Source of the DNA: Terriglobus roseus DSM 18391
Lineage (GTDB): Bacteria > Acidobacteriota > Terriglobia > Terriglobales > Acidobacteriaceae
DNA: 64,000 nucleotides
Reading direction: 5' to 3'
NCBI RefSeq assembly: GCF_000265425.1
Contig: NC_018014.1
Coordinates: forward strand, 4,650,001-4,714,000
Both the position numbers and the translations under genes were made by a program. The notes under the pieces were generated by a model. The model searched no databases. It had not been told where the DNA came from and saw only the letters and a list, made by a program, of their open reading frames with translations. Below, in pieces: positions 17,288-25,890 of the stretch. How positions within the stretch are numbered: position 1 is the first letter of the stretch; every line of letters starts with the position of its first letter.

Positions 17288-17351
17288 CACGCGAAGCGTC
17301 GAGAACAGCACGAAGTGCTCACGCGAAGCGTCGAGAACGGCACGAAGTGCC
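17288..17351. repeat. Two tandem 32-bp repeats
   Basis: Units 17288-17319 and 17320-17351 differ at two positions. Each contains CACGCGAAGCGTCGAGAAC followed by the small palindrome GCACGAAGTGC. The second unit abuts the stop codon of the transglutaminase gene. Confidence 0.85.
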
Positions 17352-18356
17352 CTACTGCTGCTGTTGCGCCTGCTGCATCTGCTGCATGCGCTTGATGCTG
17401 TCGGCAACAGGCTGCGGCGGTGGCGGCACCTGCTGCGCCTTCTCCACCAGCATCGACCAATCCTCAGGAACCGGCAGCTCCTGGTCCGGCAGCGGTGTGC
17501 CCTCACTGGGCGAGACGCGCACCGCAACCGTCAGGTCTGTATTCGCCGATCCGCGGAAGATACCGTGCGTCGGCGGTACGTCGCTGTAGTCGCGGCCGAT
17601 GGCCGTCCGGATGTGTCGATCGCTCGCAATCAGCCAGTTCGTCGGATCAAGCCCCACCCATCCAAACTGCGGCAGATATGCCTCGACCCAGGCATGGGTG
17701 GCACTCGTCGCACTGCGATCCTTGTCGCCCTGCCCGTGGTACAGATAGCCGCTGACATACCGGCAAGGAATGCGCAGCCGCGACCGCACCAGAGCAATCA
17801 TGATGTGCGAGAAATCCTGGCACACGCCGCTCTTCTGCTCCAGCGCCTTGTCGATCGGCGAGTCCGCCTCGGTCGACTTCGGCACGTAATCGAAGTAGTG
17901 AAACAGCTTCTCATTCAGGTCGTGCAACACCATCAAGGGATCGTCGCGACGGCGCACATCCAGCTTGTCGCCAAGCTGTTCCAGCAGCGGCGTTGGCATC
18001 GTGAACTCACTCGGAAACAGAAACTCCCAGAAGTCGCCATCCTGCACATCCGCATCCAACGCCGCCCACGCGTCGGGCGACAGGAACGATGGCACCATCG
18101 GCGCGGGCTCCATCTCCACCAGGCTCTCTGCCACAATCACCAGTTGCTCATGGGCACCCGGAATGTCGAAGTGGTGCACATGATTCGCCAGGTGATCGCG
18201 ATAGCTGAACACACGGCAACGCGGGCTGACCGAAAGCTGAAAATTCAGGCAACGCTGCACAGCATCCGACCGCGGGTGCATGCGTGTCTCCATGATGCTT
18301 TCGCTCACCGCATTCGAGTAGACGAACTTCGTAAGATGCCGGACCGTGTAGTACAT
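17352..18356 (-). CDS. Transglutaminase-like protein with bacterial N-terminal domain
   Basis: The 334-residue protein from ATG 18356 opens with the bacterial transglutaminase N-terminal beta domain ('MYYTVRHLTKFVYSNAV', 'ETRMHPRSD'). The cysteine-protease-like core keeps the full triad: Cys in 'SGVCQDFSH', His in 'THAWVEAYLP' and Asp in 'GLDPTN'. The tail is rich in Gln, Pro and Met. It has no signal peptide. In many bacteria this gene sits with alpha-E and circularly permuted ATP-grasp genes, and all three are here. The set is thought to make and process amide-linked peptides; the product is unknown. Confidence 0.9.
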   Translation of the reverse strand: MYYTVRHLTKFVYSNAVSESIMETRMHPRSDAVQRCLNFQLSVSPRCRVFSYRDHLANHVHHFDIPGAHEQLVIVAESLVEMEPAPMVPSFLSPDAWAALDADVQDGDFWEFLFPSEFTMPTPLLEQLGDKLDVRRRDDPLMVLHDLNEKLFHYFDYVPKSTEADSPIDKALEQKSGVCQDFSHIMIALVRSRLRIPCRYVSGYLYHGQGDKDRSATSATHAWVEAYLPQFGWVGLDPTNWLIASDRHIRTAIGRDYSDVPPTHGIFRGSANTDLTVAVRVSPSEGTPLPDQELPVPEDWSMLVEKAQQVPPPPQPVADSIKRMQQMQQAQQQQ

Positions 18357-18454
18357 GGGGACTCCGTGTTTCTTCCTAGTGATCCTAGTGCCCGGGAAAC
18401 CTATTAATCTTTCAGCCGGCAACTAGAAACAAGAAACCAGCACCAAGAAACTCC

Positions 18455-19441
18455 CTACCCCGCAAGCGCCGCCTGGATCGAATAATCGACATACAGCTCA
18501 TAGATTGCGTTATGAATCTCGCGGCACTGCATCTGGATGTCTCGCAGATACATCACCACATCGCCAGTCATAATCTCTTCCACGCTGGAGTAACTCAGCG
18601 TCGCACGCAGTCGCCCTGAAATACGACTCAGGTTATGCGAACGCACGCCGCCGCTGACATCCTGCACAGCCTCCAGCGCATGTTGCATCGCATCGATGGA
18701 GAATCGCAACGAGTGCGGAAAGTCTTCATCAAGCAAAAGAAATTCCAGGATCCAATCCGGCGCAAGATCCGCGGTGTACACCTTGCAATAAGCTTCAAAC
18801 GCGGTTGCACTCCGCAGCAGACCCATCCACTCCAGGTACTCATTGCTGTCCGGCAGTGCGTCGTGCTTCGCCCACAGCTCCGGCTGGTAGGCCTCCATCA
18901 GCATGGCCGTTGCGGAAGCACGCTCCATGAAGCGGCCCACCTGGATAAACTGCCAGCCCTCGCCGTGGCTCATCGTGGAATCGGTCACACCCTGGAACTG
19001 GTGGACGCCCTCCATCACCTGGCCCAGAAATTCAGTCGGCCCTTCACTCTGCTGCAGCAGCGCCTCGGCATGCATGTCGCTCTGCATCTCCGGCCGCGTC
19101 ACCTGCAGATACAGACTGTTCAGTTTCTGCCACATCTCGGTGGAGATCTGTTCGCGCACATGCCGCGCGTTTTCCCGCGCCGCAATGATGCATGACAACA
19201 CGCTGGAGTGCACGTCCTCATCGAACGTCAGGCAACGCGCCAGTGCAATGGCATCGCCCTCAAACTTCACGCCCTTCGGCGAACCCAGCGCCTGCAACAC
19301 GCGCTGCCAGCGGCGATCCGCGCTGCTCTGCGGCTCATCCAGCATCAGGTTCAGGTTCACATCCAGCAGCCGCGTCGTATGCTCCGCGCGCTCCAGGTAG
19401 CGACTCATCCAGTACAGGCTGTCTGCAACTCTTGAAAGCAT
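18455..19441 (-). CDS. Alpha-E domain protein (DUF403)
   Basis: The 328-residue, almost entirely helical protein begins 'MLSRVADSLYWMSRYLERAEH', which includes the conserved ER motif that names the family. 'GRFMERA' and a second half of similar helices follow. It has no signal or membrane segment. The ATG follows directly on the antitoxin stop (TAGATG), so it is translated by reinitiation from the toxin-antitoxin cistrons. Its partners in other genomes are the permuted ATP-grasp and the transglutaminase, as here. Confidence 0.9.
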   Translation of the reverse strand: MLSRVADSLYWMSRYLERAEHTTRLLDVNLNLMLDEPQSSADRRWQRVLQALGSPKGVKFEGDAIALARCLTFDEDVHSSVLSCIIAARENARHVREQISTEMWQKLNSLYLQVTRPEMQSDMHAEALLQQSEGPTEFLGQVMEGVHQFQGVTDSTMSHGEGWQFIQVGRFMERASATAMLMEAYQPELWAKHDALPDSNEYLEWMGLLRSATAFEAYCKVYTADLAPDWILEFLLLDEDFPHSLRFSIDAMQHALEAVQDVSGGVRSHNLSRISGRLRATLSYSSVEEIMTGDVVMYLRDIQMQCREIHNAIYELYVDYSIQAALAG

Positions 19442-19696
19442 CTAGCTCGCCTTCTGCAGCTTCTTGCTGCTTCGTTCTTCGATGCTTCGCTTTGCTGCTT
19501 CGTACTCCTCTGCGGTGAGCGGCGGGATATCGGAAAAGTCAATCTCACTGTCGGGACGGGATGCCAGGCGTCGTAGACGCTCAGCATCTGCAGGTGTCCT
19601 AGTAATTCGTGCTCCTGCTTGCACTGTCACGATAGAGCCTTTGCTCTCGTCGTTCTGCAGGTCGTGCTGAGATGATCCGGACTCGTGTTTGCTCAT
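19442..19696 (-). CDS. Antitoxin-like partner of the BrnT toxin
   Basis: An 84-residue acidic/basic protein. The recognisable stretch is 'DSEIDFSDIPPLT' followed by 'AEEYEAAKRSIEER', a linker-helix seen in small antitoxins beside BrnT or RelE-type toxins. No classical C-terminal ribbon-helix-helix of BrnA is visible. The second of two adjacent ATGs (19696) has GAGG at good spacing. It overlaps the toxin gene by 98 bases in another frame, which is long; a GTG near 19630 is the alternative start. Its stop abuts the alpha-E start. Confidence 0.6.
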   Translation of the reverse strand: MSKHESGSSQHDLQNDESKGSIVTVQAGARITRTPADAERLRRLASRPDSEIDFSDIPPLTAEEYEAAKRSIEERSSKKLQKAS

Positions 19697-19904
19697 CATC
19701 GCCTCGTAACGTATGTGCCACCATCAATAGAAGAACACCGCCCGCCTGACCAATTGCCTGATGCCGAAGCTCGCCTTCGTAGATGCGATCTGGAAGGTAG
19801 AAGAGGTTTGGGTCTTCCAGAGCCTCGCGGGCGTCATCGAAGCTTACCTCGTGCTTGCGCAGATTCTTTTCTGCCTTCGCTTCATCCCACTCGTATGTCG
19901 TCAT
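19599..19904 (-). CDS. brnT: BrnT-family ribonuclease toxin
   Basis: The 101-residue protein fits BrnT: 'YEWDEAKAEKNLRKHEVSFDDAREALEDP', seen as the N-terminal WDE..K..N..KH..SF pattern, and the terminal 'VRIISARPAERREQRLY'. Family members are RelE-fold ribonucleases neutralised by the downstream antitoxin, which normally represses the pair. The last 15 or so residues lie in the overlap with the antitoxin gene. It is unusual in lying inside a conserved enzyme operon on the same strand. Whether it is active here is not shown. Confidence 0.85.
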   Translation of the reverse strand: MTTYEWDEAKAEKNLRKHEVSFDDAREALEDPNLFYLPDRIYEGELRHQAIGQAGGVLLLMVAHTLRGDDEQTRVRIISARPAERREQRLYRDSASRSTNY

Positions 19905-19967
19905 GCAGTCTGGTGCTCCGGCTACATGGCGTTAGTCCATACAGTGTAGTGCAGTCTTCTTCGAGGC

Positions 19968-21410
19968 CTAAAAATCCATATGCGCCCGTAACGAAGGCAC
20001 CCACACCGGTCCACGGTCGCGGTTATAGCCGGGATTGTTGATGTGGGACACACCTGTCGCAAAGTACGAACCACGCCACACGTGCAGGTTGTAGTACCCC
20101 TCCACAATGTTTTCGCGACCATACCGCAGGTTGCCATCGCCCAGGATGAAGCCGGCGCCGCCACTCGCCAAATATTGCTGGTGATAGCGCTTGATGGCAT
20201 TCGAGCTGAACGCCAGGCCCAGCTTGTCGTCGGCACGGCCCCACTGCTTGCCGTCGTAGCTCGCGCCCGCCAGCGCCGACTGTTCAATCTCCGTATAGGC
20301 AAACGACTCGGTCTTACCGTCGTTCCATCCCACGCGCCCGGCCACCGTCAGGTGATCGGTCACCGCCTGCTCCATGTTGTAGCCGAAACCGTACTTCACC
20401 GAATCCGGGTGCCGATGCAGGGAAATGTCCGGGGTCGCATCCGCCCCATTCCGGAAGGCCGTAATCGCCTCGCGATAGCTGCCCATGTTCGCATTGTTCA
20501 CAAAGGCCAGCACCCGATGCGTGCCTTTCTTGCCAGGCAGAAAGCCGCGCCGCAGCTCGAACTCCATATTCTGCCCGCGACTGCGCTTCACCGCCCAATC
20601 CAGATCGATGCCGTTGGCCACCGTCGGCATCAGCATCAGCGCATAACGCACCGCCCAGTTGCGATCCTGGTAGTCCAGCGTCGCGCCATAGCTGTAGCCG
20701 CGCGTGTCCGCCGCGTAGTCCCACGCACCGTTGTTGTCGATGCTCCAATTCGTGAACTGCAGATGGCTGTCGCTCAGCACGCTGTTGATGTCGAAGACAT
20801 CCGGCGTCGACATCTTGCCCACACGCACTTCCAGCCGCCGCACCGGCACCTTCGTCGCCAACGCCAGCGGACCGCGCGTATTGTCCGTCATCTCATCCGT
20901 AAAGCCGATGGTCTGGTGCACCATCACGCGCGCAATATAAGGTTTCGATCCAAGATTCGGATTCCGAACCACATCCAGATTCGTAAAGCCCGCAAGACCC
21001 AGCGCCTGGCTGATGCCGCGGCCGCCCGTCGCCTCCACATGCAGGATCAAATCCGTGTTGTAGCGCAGCGCCTTCGTCGACTCGCCGCCCTCCAACAACT
21101 GCCACGGCTGCAGTCCCAGGAACAGCGTACCCACCAGCGAAACCTTGTACTCGCCGCGTGAGACCAGGCTGTTCAAACCCTCATATGGCGAGTGAAACGC
21201 CCCGTGCCCCTGCAAAATACTGTTCGCCTGCCCCGCGATATACCAGGGCCTCGTCTCCGAGTGCGGAAACATCGTCGGCGCCGCCGTCTGTGTCGCGGAG
21301 GCATCCGCCGCAGGGGTCGTCGCCGAAGGTTGCGGTCCGGCGGGAACCTGTGCCGCCGCACTCAATCCAAACAGAAACACCACACCCAGAAGCGAAGACC
21401 GGAAATCCAT
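19968..21410 (-). CDS. OprB-like carbohydrate porin
   Basis: The 480-residue outer-membrane protein starts 'MDFRSSLLGVVFLFGL', a signal peptide cleaved near AAAQ. A Pro/Ala/Thr-rich linker comes next, then a beta-barrel with repeated aromatic-ended strands, opening with 'WYIAGQANSILQGHG' and closing with 'NPGYNRDRGPV' and a final Phe. This matches OprB/carbohydrate-selective porins. The start overlaps the ATP-grasp stop by one base (TAATG), so they are co-translated. An upstream in-frame start at 21428 would overlap more and spoil the signal peptide. It may admit sugars, or release or import the product of the neighbouring amide-ligase set. Confidence 0.85.
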   Translation of the reverse strand: MDFRSSLLGVVFLFGLSAAAQVPAGPQPSATTPAADASATQTAAPTMFPHSETRPWYIAGQANSILQGHGAFHSPYEGLNSLVSRGEYKVSLVGTLFLGLQPWQLLEGGESTKALRYNTDLILHVEATGGRGISQALGLAGFTNLDVVRNPNLGSKPYIARVMVHQTIGFTDEMTDNTRGPLALATKVPVRRLEVRVGKMSTPDVFDINSVLSDSHLQFTNWSIDNNGAWDYAADTRGYSYGATLDYQDRNWAVRYALMLMPTVANGIDLDWAVKRSRGQNMEFELRRGFLPGKKGTHRVLAFVNNANMGSYREAITAFRNGADATPDISLHRHPDSVKYGFGYNMEQAVTDHLTVAGRVGWNDGKTESFAYTEIEQSALAGASYDGKQWGRADDKLGLAFSSNAIKRYHQQYLASGGAGFILGDGNLRYGRENIVEGYYNLHVWRGSYFATGVSHINNPGYNRDRGPVWVPSLRAHMDF

Positions 21411-22867
21411 TACTGACTCAACACCCACGTATCCTTGCTGCCGCCACCCTGCGAACTGTTCACAACCAGCGACCCCTTCTTCAACGCCACGCGCGTCAAG
21501 CCGCCCGGCACGATGCTCACCTTATCGCCGTACAGCACATACGGCCGCAGATCCACATGCCTCGGCTCGAACCCATTACCAAACAGACAGGGTGCGCGGC
21601 TGAACTGAATCGTCGGCTGCGCAATGTAGTTCCGCGGATCCGCCTCGATCTTCCGTGCAAACTCCTCACGCTGCGCCGCGGTGGACTGCGGCCCAATCAA
21701 CATCCCGTACCCGCCGCTCTCACCCACGGCCTTCACAACCATCTTGTCCAGATTCGCCAGCACATGCTGCCGCTCAATCGGCCGCGCGCACAGATACGTC
21801 TCCACGTTCTTCAGCACGGGCTCTTCGCTCAAGTAGTACTTGATGATGGCCGGTACATACGCGTACAGCGCCTTGTCATCGGCAACACCCGTTCCAAAGG
21901 CATTCGCCAGCGTCACATTGCCCGCGCGATACGCATTGAACAGCCCCGCCACGCCCAGCATACTGTCGCCGCGGAAGCTCATCGGATCGATGAAGTCGTC
22001 ATCCACGCGCCGATAAATGACATCCACGCGCCTCAGACCGCTCGTCGTACGCATGTACACGACGTTGTCGTGTGTCACCAGATCGCGTCCCTCGACCAGC
22101 TCGATGCCCATCTGTCTGGCAAGATACGCATGTTCGTAGTACGCACTGTTAAAAACGCCCGGCGAAAGCAGAACAATATTCGGCTCCGGACGCCCCTCAG
22201 GCGCCAGCGACCGAAGCGTTCCCAGCAGCAACTGCGTGTACTGCTCAATCGGTCGCACGTTGTACTTGCGGAACATCTGCGGAAAGATCCGCTTCATCAC
22301 GCGCCGGTTCGTCAGCATGTAGCTCACGCCGCTGGGCACGCGCAGATTATCTTCCAGCACGACAAACTCGCCGTTCTCCAGCCGGATCAGGTCCGTCCCA
22401 ACCACCGCGATATACACATTCCGCGGCACCTGCAGCCCGATCATGTGCCGCCGAAACTGCTTGCAGCTGTACACCAGCTCACGCGGCACCACACCCTCTT
22501 TCAGGATGCGGCCCTCCGTGTAAATGTCCTTCAGGAACAGGTTCAGCGCGGTAATCCGCTGGGTCAGGCCCTTCTCCACCGTCGCCCACTCTGTGCTTGT
22601 GATCATGCGCGGCAGCAGGTCATACGGAAAGATCTTCTCCGTACCCTCATCCCGGCCATAGACCGTAAACGTGATGCCCTGGTTCAGAAAGGAGAGATCC
22701 GCAGCCTGCTTTCGGCGCTCGACTTCAGCACGCGGCAGGGCAGAAAACTGCTCCATCAGAACTTCGTAGGTGCCGCGCAGCTGGTCAGGCCCGGCGAACA
22801 TTTCGTCGTAGGCGTTATCCAGCAGGTAGTCGTCCAGGTTGGGGCGAAGCGGCTCGAGATTGTCCAT
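21410..22867 (-). CDS. Circularly permuted ATP-grasp type 2 protein
   Basis: The 485-residue protein from ATG 22867 matches the circularly permuted ATP-grasp family (old DUF404/DUF407). Landmarks are 'FLNQGITFTVYG', 'FPYDLLPRMI', 'NVYIAVVGTDLIR', 'VLEDNLRVPSGVSYML', 'VDVIYRRVDDDFIDP', 'VVKAVGESGGYGM' and 'QFSRAPCL'. These enzymes are predicted to form amide or peptide bonds using ATP. It heads the block of porin, toxin pair, alpha-E and transglutaminase and lies 57 bases after the PDZ gene. An in-frame ATG at 22909 has no family support. Confidence 0.9.
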   Translation of the reverse strand: MDNLEPLRPNLDDYLLDNAYDEMFAGPDQLRGTYEVLMEQFSALPRAEVERRKQAADLSFLNQGITFTVYGRDEGTEKIFPYDLLPRMITSTEWATVEKGLTQRITALNLFLKDIYTEGRILKEGVVPRELVYSCKQFRRHMIGLQVPRNVYIAVVGTDLIRLENGEFVVLEDNLRVPSGVSYMLTNRRVMKRIFPQMFRKYNVRPIEQYTQLLLGTLRSLAPEGRPEPNIVLLSPGVFNSAYYEHAYLARQMGIELVEGRDLVTHDNVVYMRTTSGLRRVDVIYRRVDDDFIDPMSFRGDSMLGVAGLFNAYRAGNVTLANAFGTGVADDKALYAYVPAIIKYYLSEEPVLKNVETYLCARPIERQHVLANLDKMVVKAVGESGGYGMLIGPQSTAAQREEFARKIEADPRNYIAQPTIQFSRAPCLFGNGFEPRHVDLRPYVLYGDKVSIVPGGLTRVALKKGSLVVNSSQGGGSKDTWVLSQ

Positions 22868-22924
22868 CGGTGGCCTCAGTATAGAGGCGAGAGGGCATCC
22901 CGGCAGCATCCCACGGCAGGACAG

Positions 22925-23878
22925 CTATCGCAGCATCATAACCGGGGCCGGTGTCGCACGTGGCTCGACCGCATCACCCAGGGCGCTCCGTCGCTTACTA
23001 TCCGGCACCATCGTCAACGTCTGCTCACGCCGCTCGCGGATCACGGTCATCACCACGGGACGACCTTTGCTCTCATGCAGAGCACGCGTCCAGTCCTTCT
23101 CCGTCGCCACTCGACCACCATTCATCCGCGTGACCACGTCGCCCGCACGCAGACCCGCCGCAGCCGCCGGGCTGTTCGTCTCCACCTCGTGCACCAGCAA
23201 ACCCTTGCCGTCTTTCACGCCAAAGTAGTCGGCCAACTGCGCGCCCATGGCATCCACCGTCGCCCCCGTATAGGTCGGCGTCGGCAACAGATGTCCCGTA
23301 ATGAAGCCATTGCCGAATCTGCTCTTCGGCGCCGGCGCCTCCGGCGGTGCAACAACAATCGCCGTGTCGTCCACTGGAACCGGCACAATGTATCGCTGCC
23401 GAGCCTGCTTATCCACTTCCTCACGGGTCGACATCACCGCCGTCACCGTCTGCTCCGCACCGCCGCGGCAGATGTACAGCGCAATCGACTTTCCGGGCGG
23501 CATGTCATGCAGCATCTTGCGCAACTGCTCTTCGCCATCGACCGTGACGCCGTTTACGCTCAGCACAACATCGCGCTCACGAAGTCCGGCCTTACCCGCA
23601 GGTCCATCATGATCCACCATGACGATCACGGCGCCGTGGCCGTCCTTCAAGTGCATCGACCCGATATCGCCGTCGCTGACATCATGGAATGCAATCCCCA
23701 GGTATCCCGCTGCTGGCTGCGAGTGACCACCAGCCGCCGCGCCGAAACCCGCTCCCGCGAACATTGCATCGATTTCCGCAGCGCTGCTCATCAGCACCTG
23801 CGTCGTCTGCGCCCCGGCTGCTCCCACCGAAAACGCTACCGCCAGACCCGCAATCGCAAACTGCCTACTGAATCCCAT
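22925..23878 (-). CDS. Exported protein with two PDZ domains
   Basis: The 317-residue protein from ATG 23878 has a signal peptide (about 1-23). PDZ 1 runs about residues 57-135 ('YLGIAFHDVSDG', 'AGKAGLRERDVVLSVNG'). PDZ 2 runs about 205-290 ('AQLADYFGVKDGKGLLVHEV', 'AAAAGLRAGDVVTRMNG'). No trypsin-like protease domain is present, so it is not a DegP enzyme but a scaffold or regulator. It overlaps the anti-sigma gene by 14 bases, which ties it to the sigma/anti-sigma unit. It may sense misfolded envelope proteins or assist regulated proteolysis of the anti-sigma. Confidence 0.85.
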   Translation of the reverse strand: MGFSRQFAIAGLAVAFSVGAAGAQTTQVLMSSAAEIDAMFAGAGFGAAAGGHSQPAAGYLGIAFHDVSDGDIGSMHLKDGHGAVIVMVDHDGPAGKAGLRERDVVLSVNGVTVDGEEQLRKMLHDMPPGKSIALYICRGGAEQTVTAVMSTREEVDKQARQRYIVPVPVDDTAIVVAPPEAPAPKSRFGNGFITGHLLPTPTYTGATVDAMGAQLADYFGVKDGKGLLVHEVETNSPAAAAGLRAGDVVTRMNGGRVATEKDWTRALHESKGRPVVMTVIRERREQTLTMVPDSKRRSALGDAVEPRATPAPVMMLR

Positions 23879-24827
23879 CGACGGTCCCCAGCGCCTGCAT
23901 GGAAGCAGTGCGAATGTAAGGATTCTCGTCTTGCGTCGATACCGTGTGCAGCACCTGCCGAACGCTCGAGTCGCCCTCGACCGGCTCCAGCATCCCGATG
24001 GCATGCGTCCGCACATCTGCGCTGGAATCCCTCATCAGGCTCTCCAGTACGACATCGCGGACCTTCTGATCCTGCGCGATGTACGGGCCCAGACCCTCCA
24101 GCGCACGCAGCCGCACGGCCGGACTCTTGTCATACCGCAGGCTCACCAGCAACGCATCCCGGAAACCCGTTGCATCGCCCTCGCCGTGCTCACACACATG
24201 ACCGGCCTTGCACTCTTTCGCCAGCAGATCCACGGAGATCGCGCGGATGCCATTATCGCTATTGTGCTGCGCCGCCAGCGTCAACAACCGGCGCAGTTGC
24301 GGCTCATCCAGACGGCCCTGGAACATCATCGGGACCATCTGCGTGTACTTCACCTGGATCACATCCGGATCCGGCGTCGTTACAATCCCGCTAATGTTGC
24401 CAATGATCCCTTCACCCTCGGTCGCGACCAGCCCACCATGAGGTTGCGGCGCATGCGCCACCTGGTACCGGGTAAGCATGTTGCCACCCAGAAATCCAAC
24501 GCCCACCAGCAGTGTCGCCAACGCAGGTGCCGCGTAAAGATGTTGCCAGGTGCCCTGCAGCGCAGCCCGAAGGCGCATGCTCCACGTGCTCTTCCCAGCC
24601 TCATCCAACGCCTCGTCCAGACGCATCCGGCTGGCCGCCAGCATATTCGGCGTCACCACCGGCACAGACTCCTGTGCCAGCACGTTGGTCATTGCATTCA
24701 GGGCTTCGGATTCTTCCTGGCAGCCTGCACATCCCCGCAGATGGAGCTCCAGATCGGCCCGCTCCGCTTCACGGAGCTCGTCGTAGGCCAACAGTACGAG
24801 TTGTTCTCTCACTTCTTCGCAATTCAT
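23865..24827 (-). CDS. Zinc-finger anti-sigma factor with periplasmic HEAT-like repeats
   Basis: The 320-residue protein starts 'MNCEEVREQLVLLAYDEL'. The ZAS motif 'HLRGCAGC' near residue 32 gives the HxxxCxxC zinc site of anti-sigma factors. One membrane helix lies at about 101-118 ('ALATLLVGVGFLGGNML'). The outer part from about residue 170 contains repeated helix pairs such as 'DKSPAVRLRALEGLGPYI', 'SSADVRTHAIGMLEPV' and 'ENPYIRTASMQALG', which are HEAT/armadillo-like. It should hold the upstream ECF sigma at the membrane and release it on an envelope cue sensed by the repeats. ATG 24827 fits the family; an ATG at 24854 is upstream. Confidence 0.85.
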   Translation of the reverse strand: MNCEEVREQLVLLAYDELREAERADLELHLRGCAGCQEESEALNAMTNVLAQESVPVVTPNMLAASRMRLDEALDEAGKSTWSMRLRAALQGTWQHLYAAPALATLLVGVGFLGGNMLTRYQVAHAPQPHGGLVATEGEGIIGNISGIVTTPDPDVIQVKYTQMVPMMFQGRLDEPQLRRLLTLAAQHNSDNGIRAISVDLLAKECKAGHVCEHGEGDATGFRDALLVSLRYDKSPAVRLRALEGLGPYIAQDQKVRDVVLESLMRDSSADVRTHAIGMLEPVEGDSSVRQVLHTVSTQDENPYIRTASMQALGTVDGIQ

Positions 24828-25043
24828 GGCGCGTGTTCCTTGTATGGCTTCCAAAAAGATGTTGCGTGCTTCTATCCCGGCCGGTCGTACGTGTCTCGAT
24901 CGCCTGCCGTGGTCTGGGTAAAACTCCCCGCGCCGGCCTGTGCCTGATCTGCGGGGTCCTGCTTCTTCGTCTTAGTTCTTAGCTTGAGTTGCAAGTGAAG
25001 CGCTTAATCTCAAAGAAACTAAAACTCCAAACTAAAACTTGTC

Positions 25044-25826
25044 CTAAGCGTCCGCCAGATTCGCGCGCAGCTTCCGCGTCGCGCGAAACAGCGTATTCTT
25101 TGCCGTCTCTTCCGTGGTCTGCAGCATCTCGCCAATCGCGCGAAGCTTCAGGCCCTGGTAATGCTTCAACTCAAACACCATCCGCTCACGCGGCGTCAGC
25201 TGATTCAACGCCTCCTGGATCCGCAGATGCAGCGTGTTCCGCCGCAGCTCCAGCTCCGGGTTCGCACCCGCACGGTCATCGCTGATGTTGCTCATCAGGT
25301 CGATCGCGTCACCGCTGCCGTCCATCACAACTGCCGGATCTTCACGACGACTCTTACGCCGGCGCAGCGCGTCCAGGCAAAGGTTGGTCACAATCCGATA
25401 CAGCCACGTATAGAACGAGCACTCAAACCGAAAATTCGACAGGTGCCGGTAGGCCTTCAGGAACGCCTCCTGATGCACATCCTGCGCGTCCTGCTCATTG
25501 CCCAGCATGTGCAGCGCCAGCCGTAACACCGCGCCATCATACCGGCGCACCAACTGGTCGAACGCGTCACGTTCGCCGCGTTGCGCCTGTCGGATGAGTT
25601 CGTCATCCTCCAGCCGCTGCTGCGCACGGGCTTCCATCTGCGCTGGAGTAAGCGCTGCCCGTCCCGCCCGACCTGCCGCTGCCTTCGCCACTGCTGGCGA
25701 TTCTACCGCGACAGCACCCGCCGCCAATGCCCCGCCTCCGGCAAAACCGCCGGTATTTCCAGCAAAGCTGGCATTTGAAGCAAAAGCGCCGCCACTCATC
25801 GTGTCACCAAAAGCTGTTGTACCCAT
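25044..25826 (-). CDS. ECF RNA polymerase sigma factor (RpoE-like)
   Basis: The 260-residue protein has a sigma region 2 ('DAFDQLVRRYDGAVLRLALHML', seen in parts, then 'DAQDVHQEAFLKAYRHL' and 'FYTWLYRIVTNLCLDALRRRK'). Region 4 is 'LNQLTPRERMVFELKHYQGL' plus 'TEETAKNTLFRATRKLRANL'. The first about 65 residues are an Ala/Gly/Ser-rich extension not found in standard ECF factors; a start nearer 'MEARAQQRLEDDELI' (ATG at 25637) would give the usual 190-residue length. It is the presumed client of the anti-sigma 216 bp downstream. Confidence 0.9.
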   Translation of the reverse strand: MGTTAFGDTMSGGAFASNASFAGNTGGFAGGGALAAGAVAVESPAVAKAAAGRAGRAALTPAQMEARAQQRLEDDELIRQAQRGERDAFDQLVRRYDGAVLRLALHMLGNEQDAQDVHQEAFLKAYRHLSNFRFECSFYTWLYRIVTNLCLDALRRRKSRREDPAVVMDGSGDAIDLMSNISDDRAGANPELELRRNTLHLRIQEALNQLTPRERMVFELKHYQGLKLRAIGEMLQTTEETAKNTLFRATRKLRANLADA

Positions 25827-25890
25827 CGTGCACTGACTCCGGAGTCAGAAGATCGATCTCACAGTAATAGACCGGGCAGATCGGAAAAGG

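Noticed and set aside
17288..17351. CRISPR or attachment site
   Set aside because: Only two adjoining units with no spacer and no integrase.
21158..24394. A very long open frame on the plus strand opposite the porin, ATP-grasp, PDZ and anti-sigma genes
   Set aside because: It is antisense to four well-recognised proteins, rich in Arg, His, Gln and Pro, and has no domain; GC-rich codons on the other strand explain its length.
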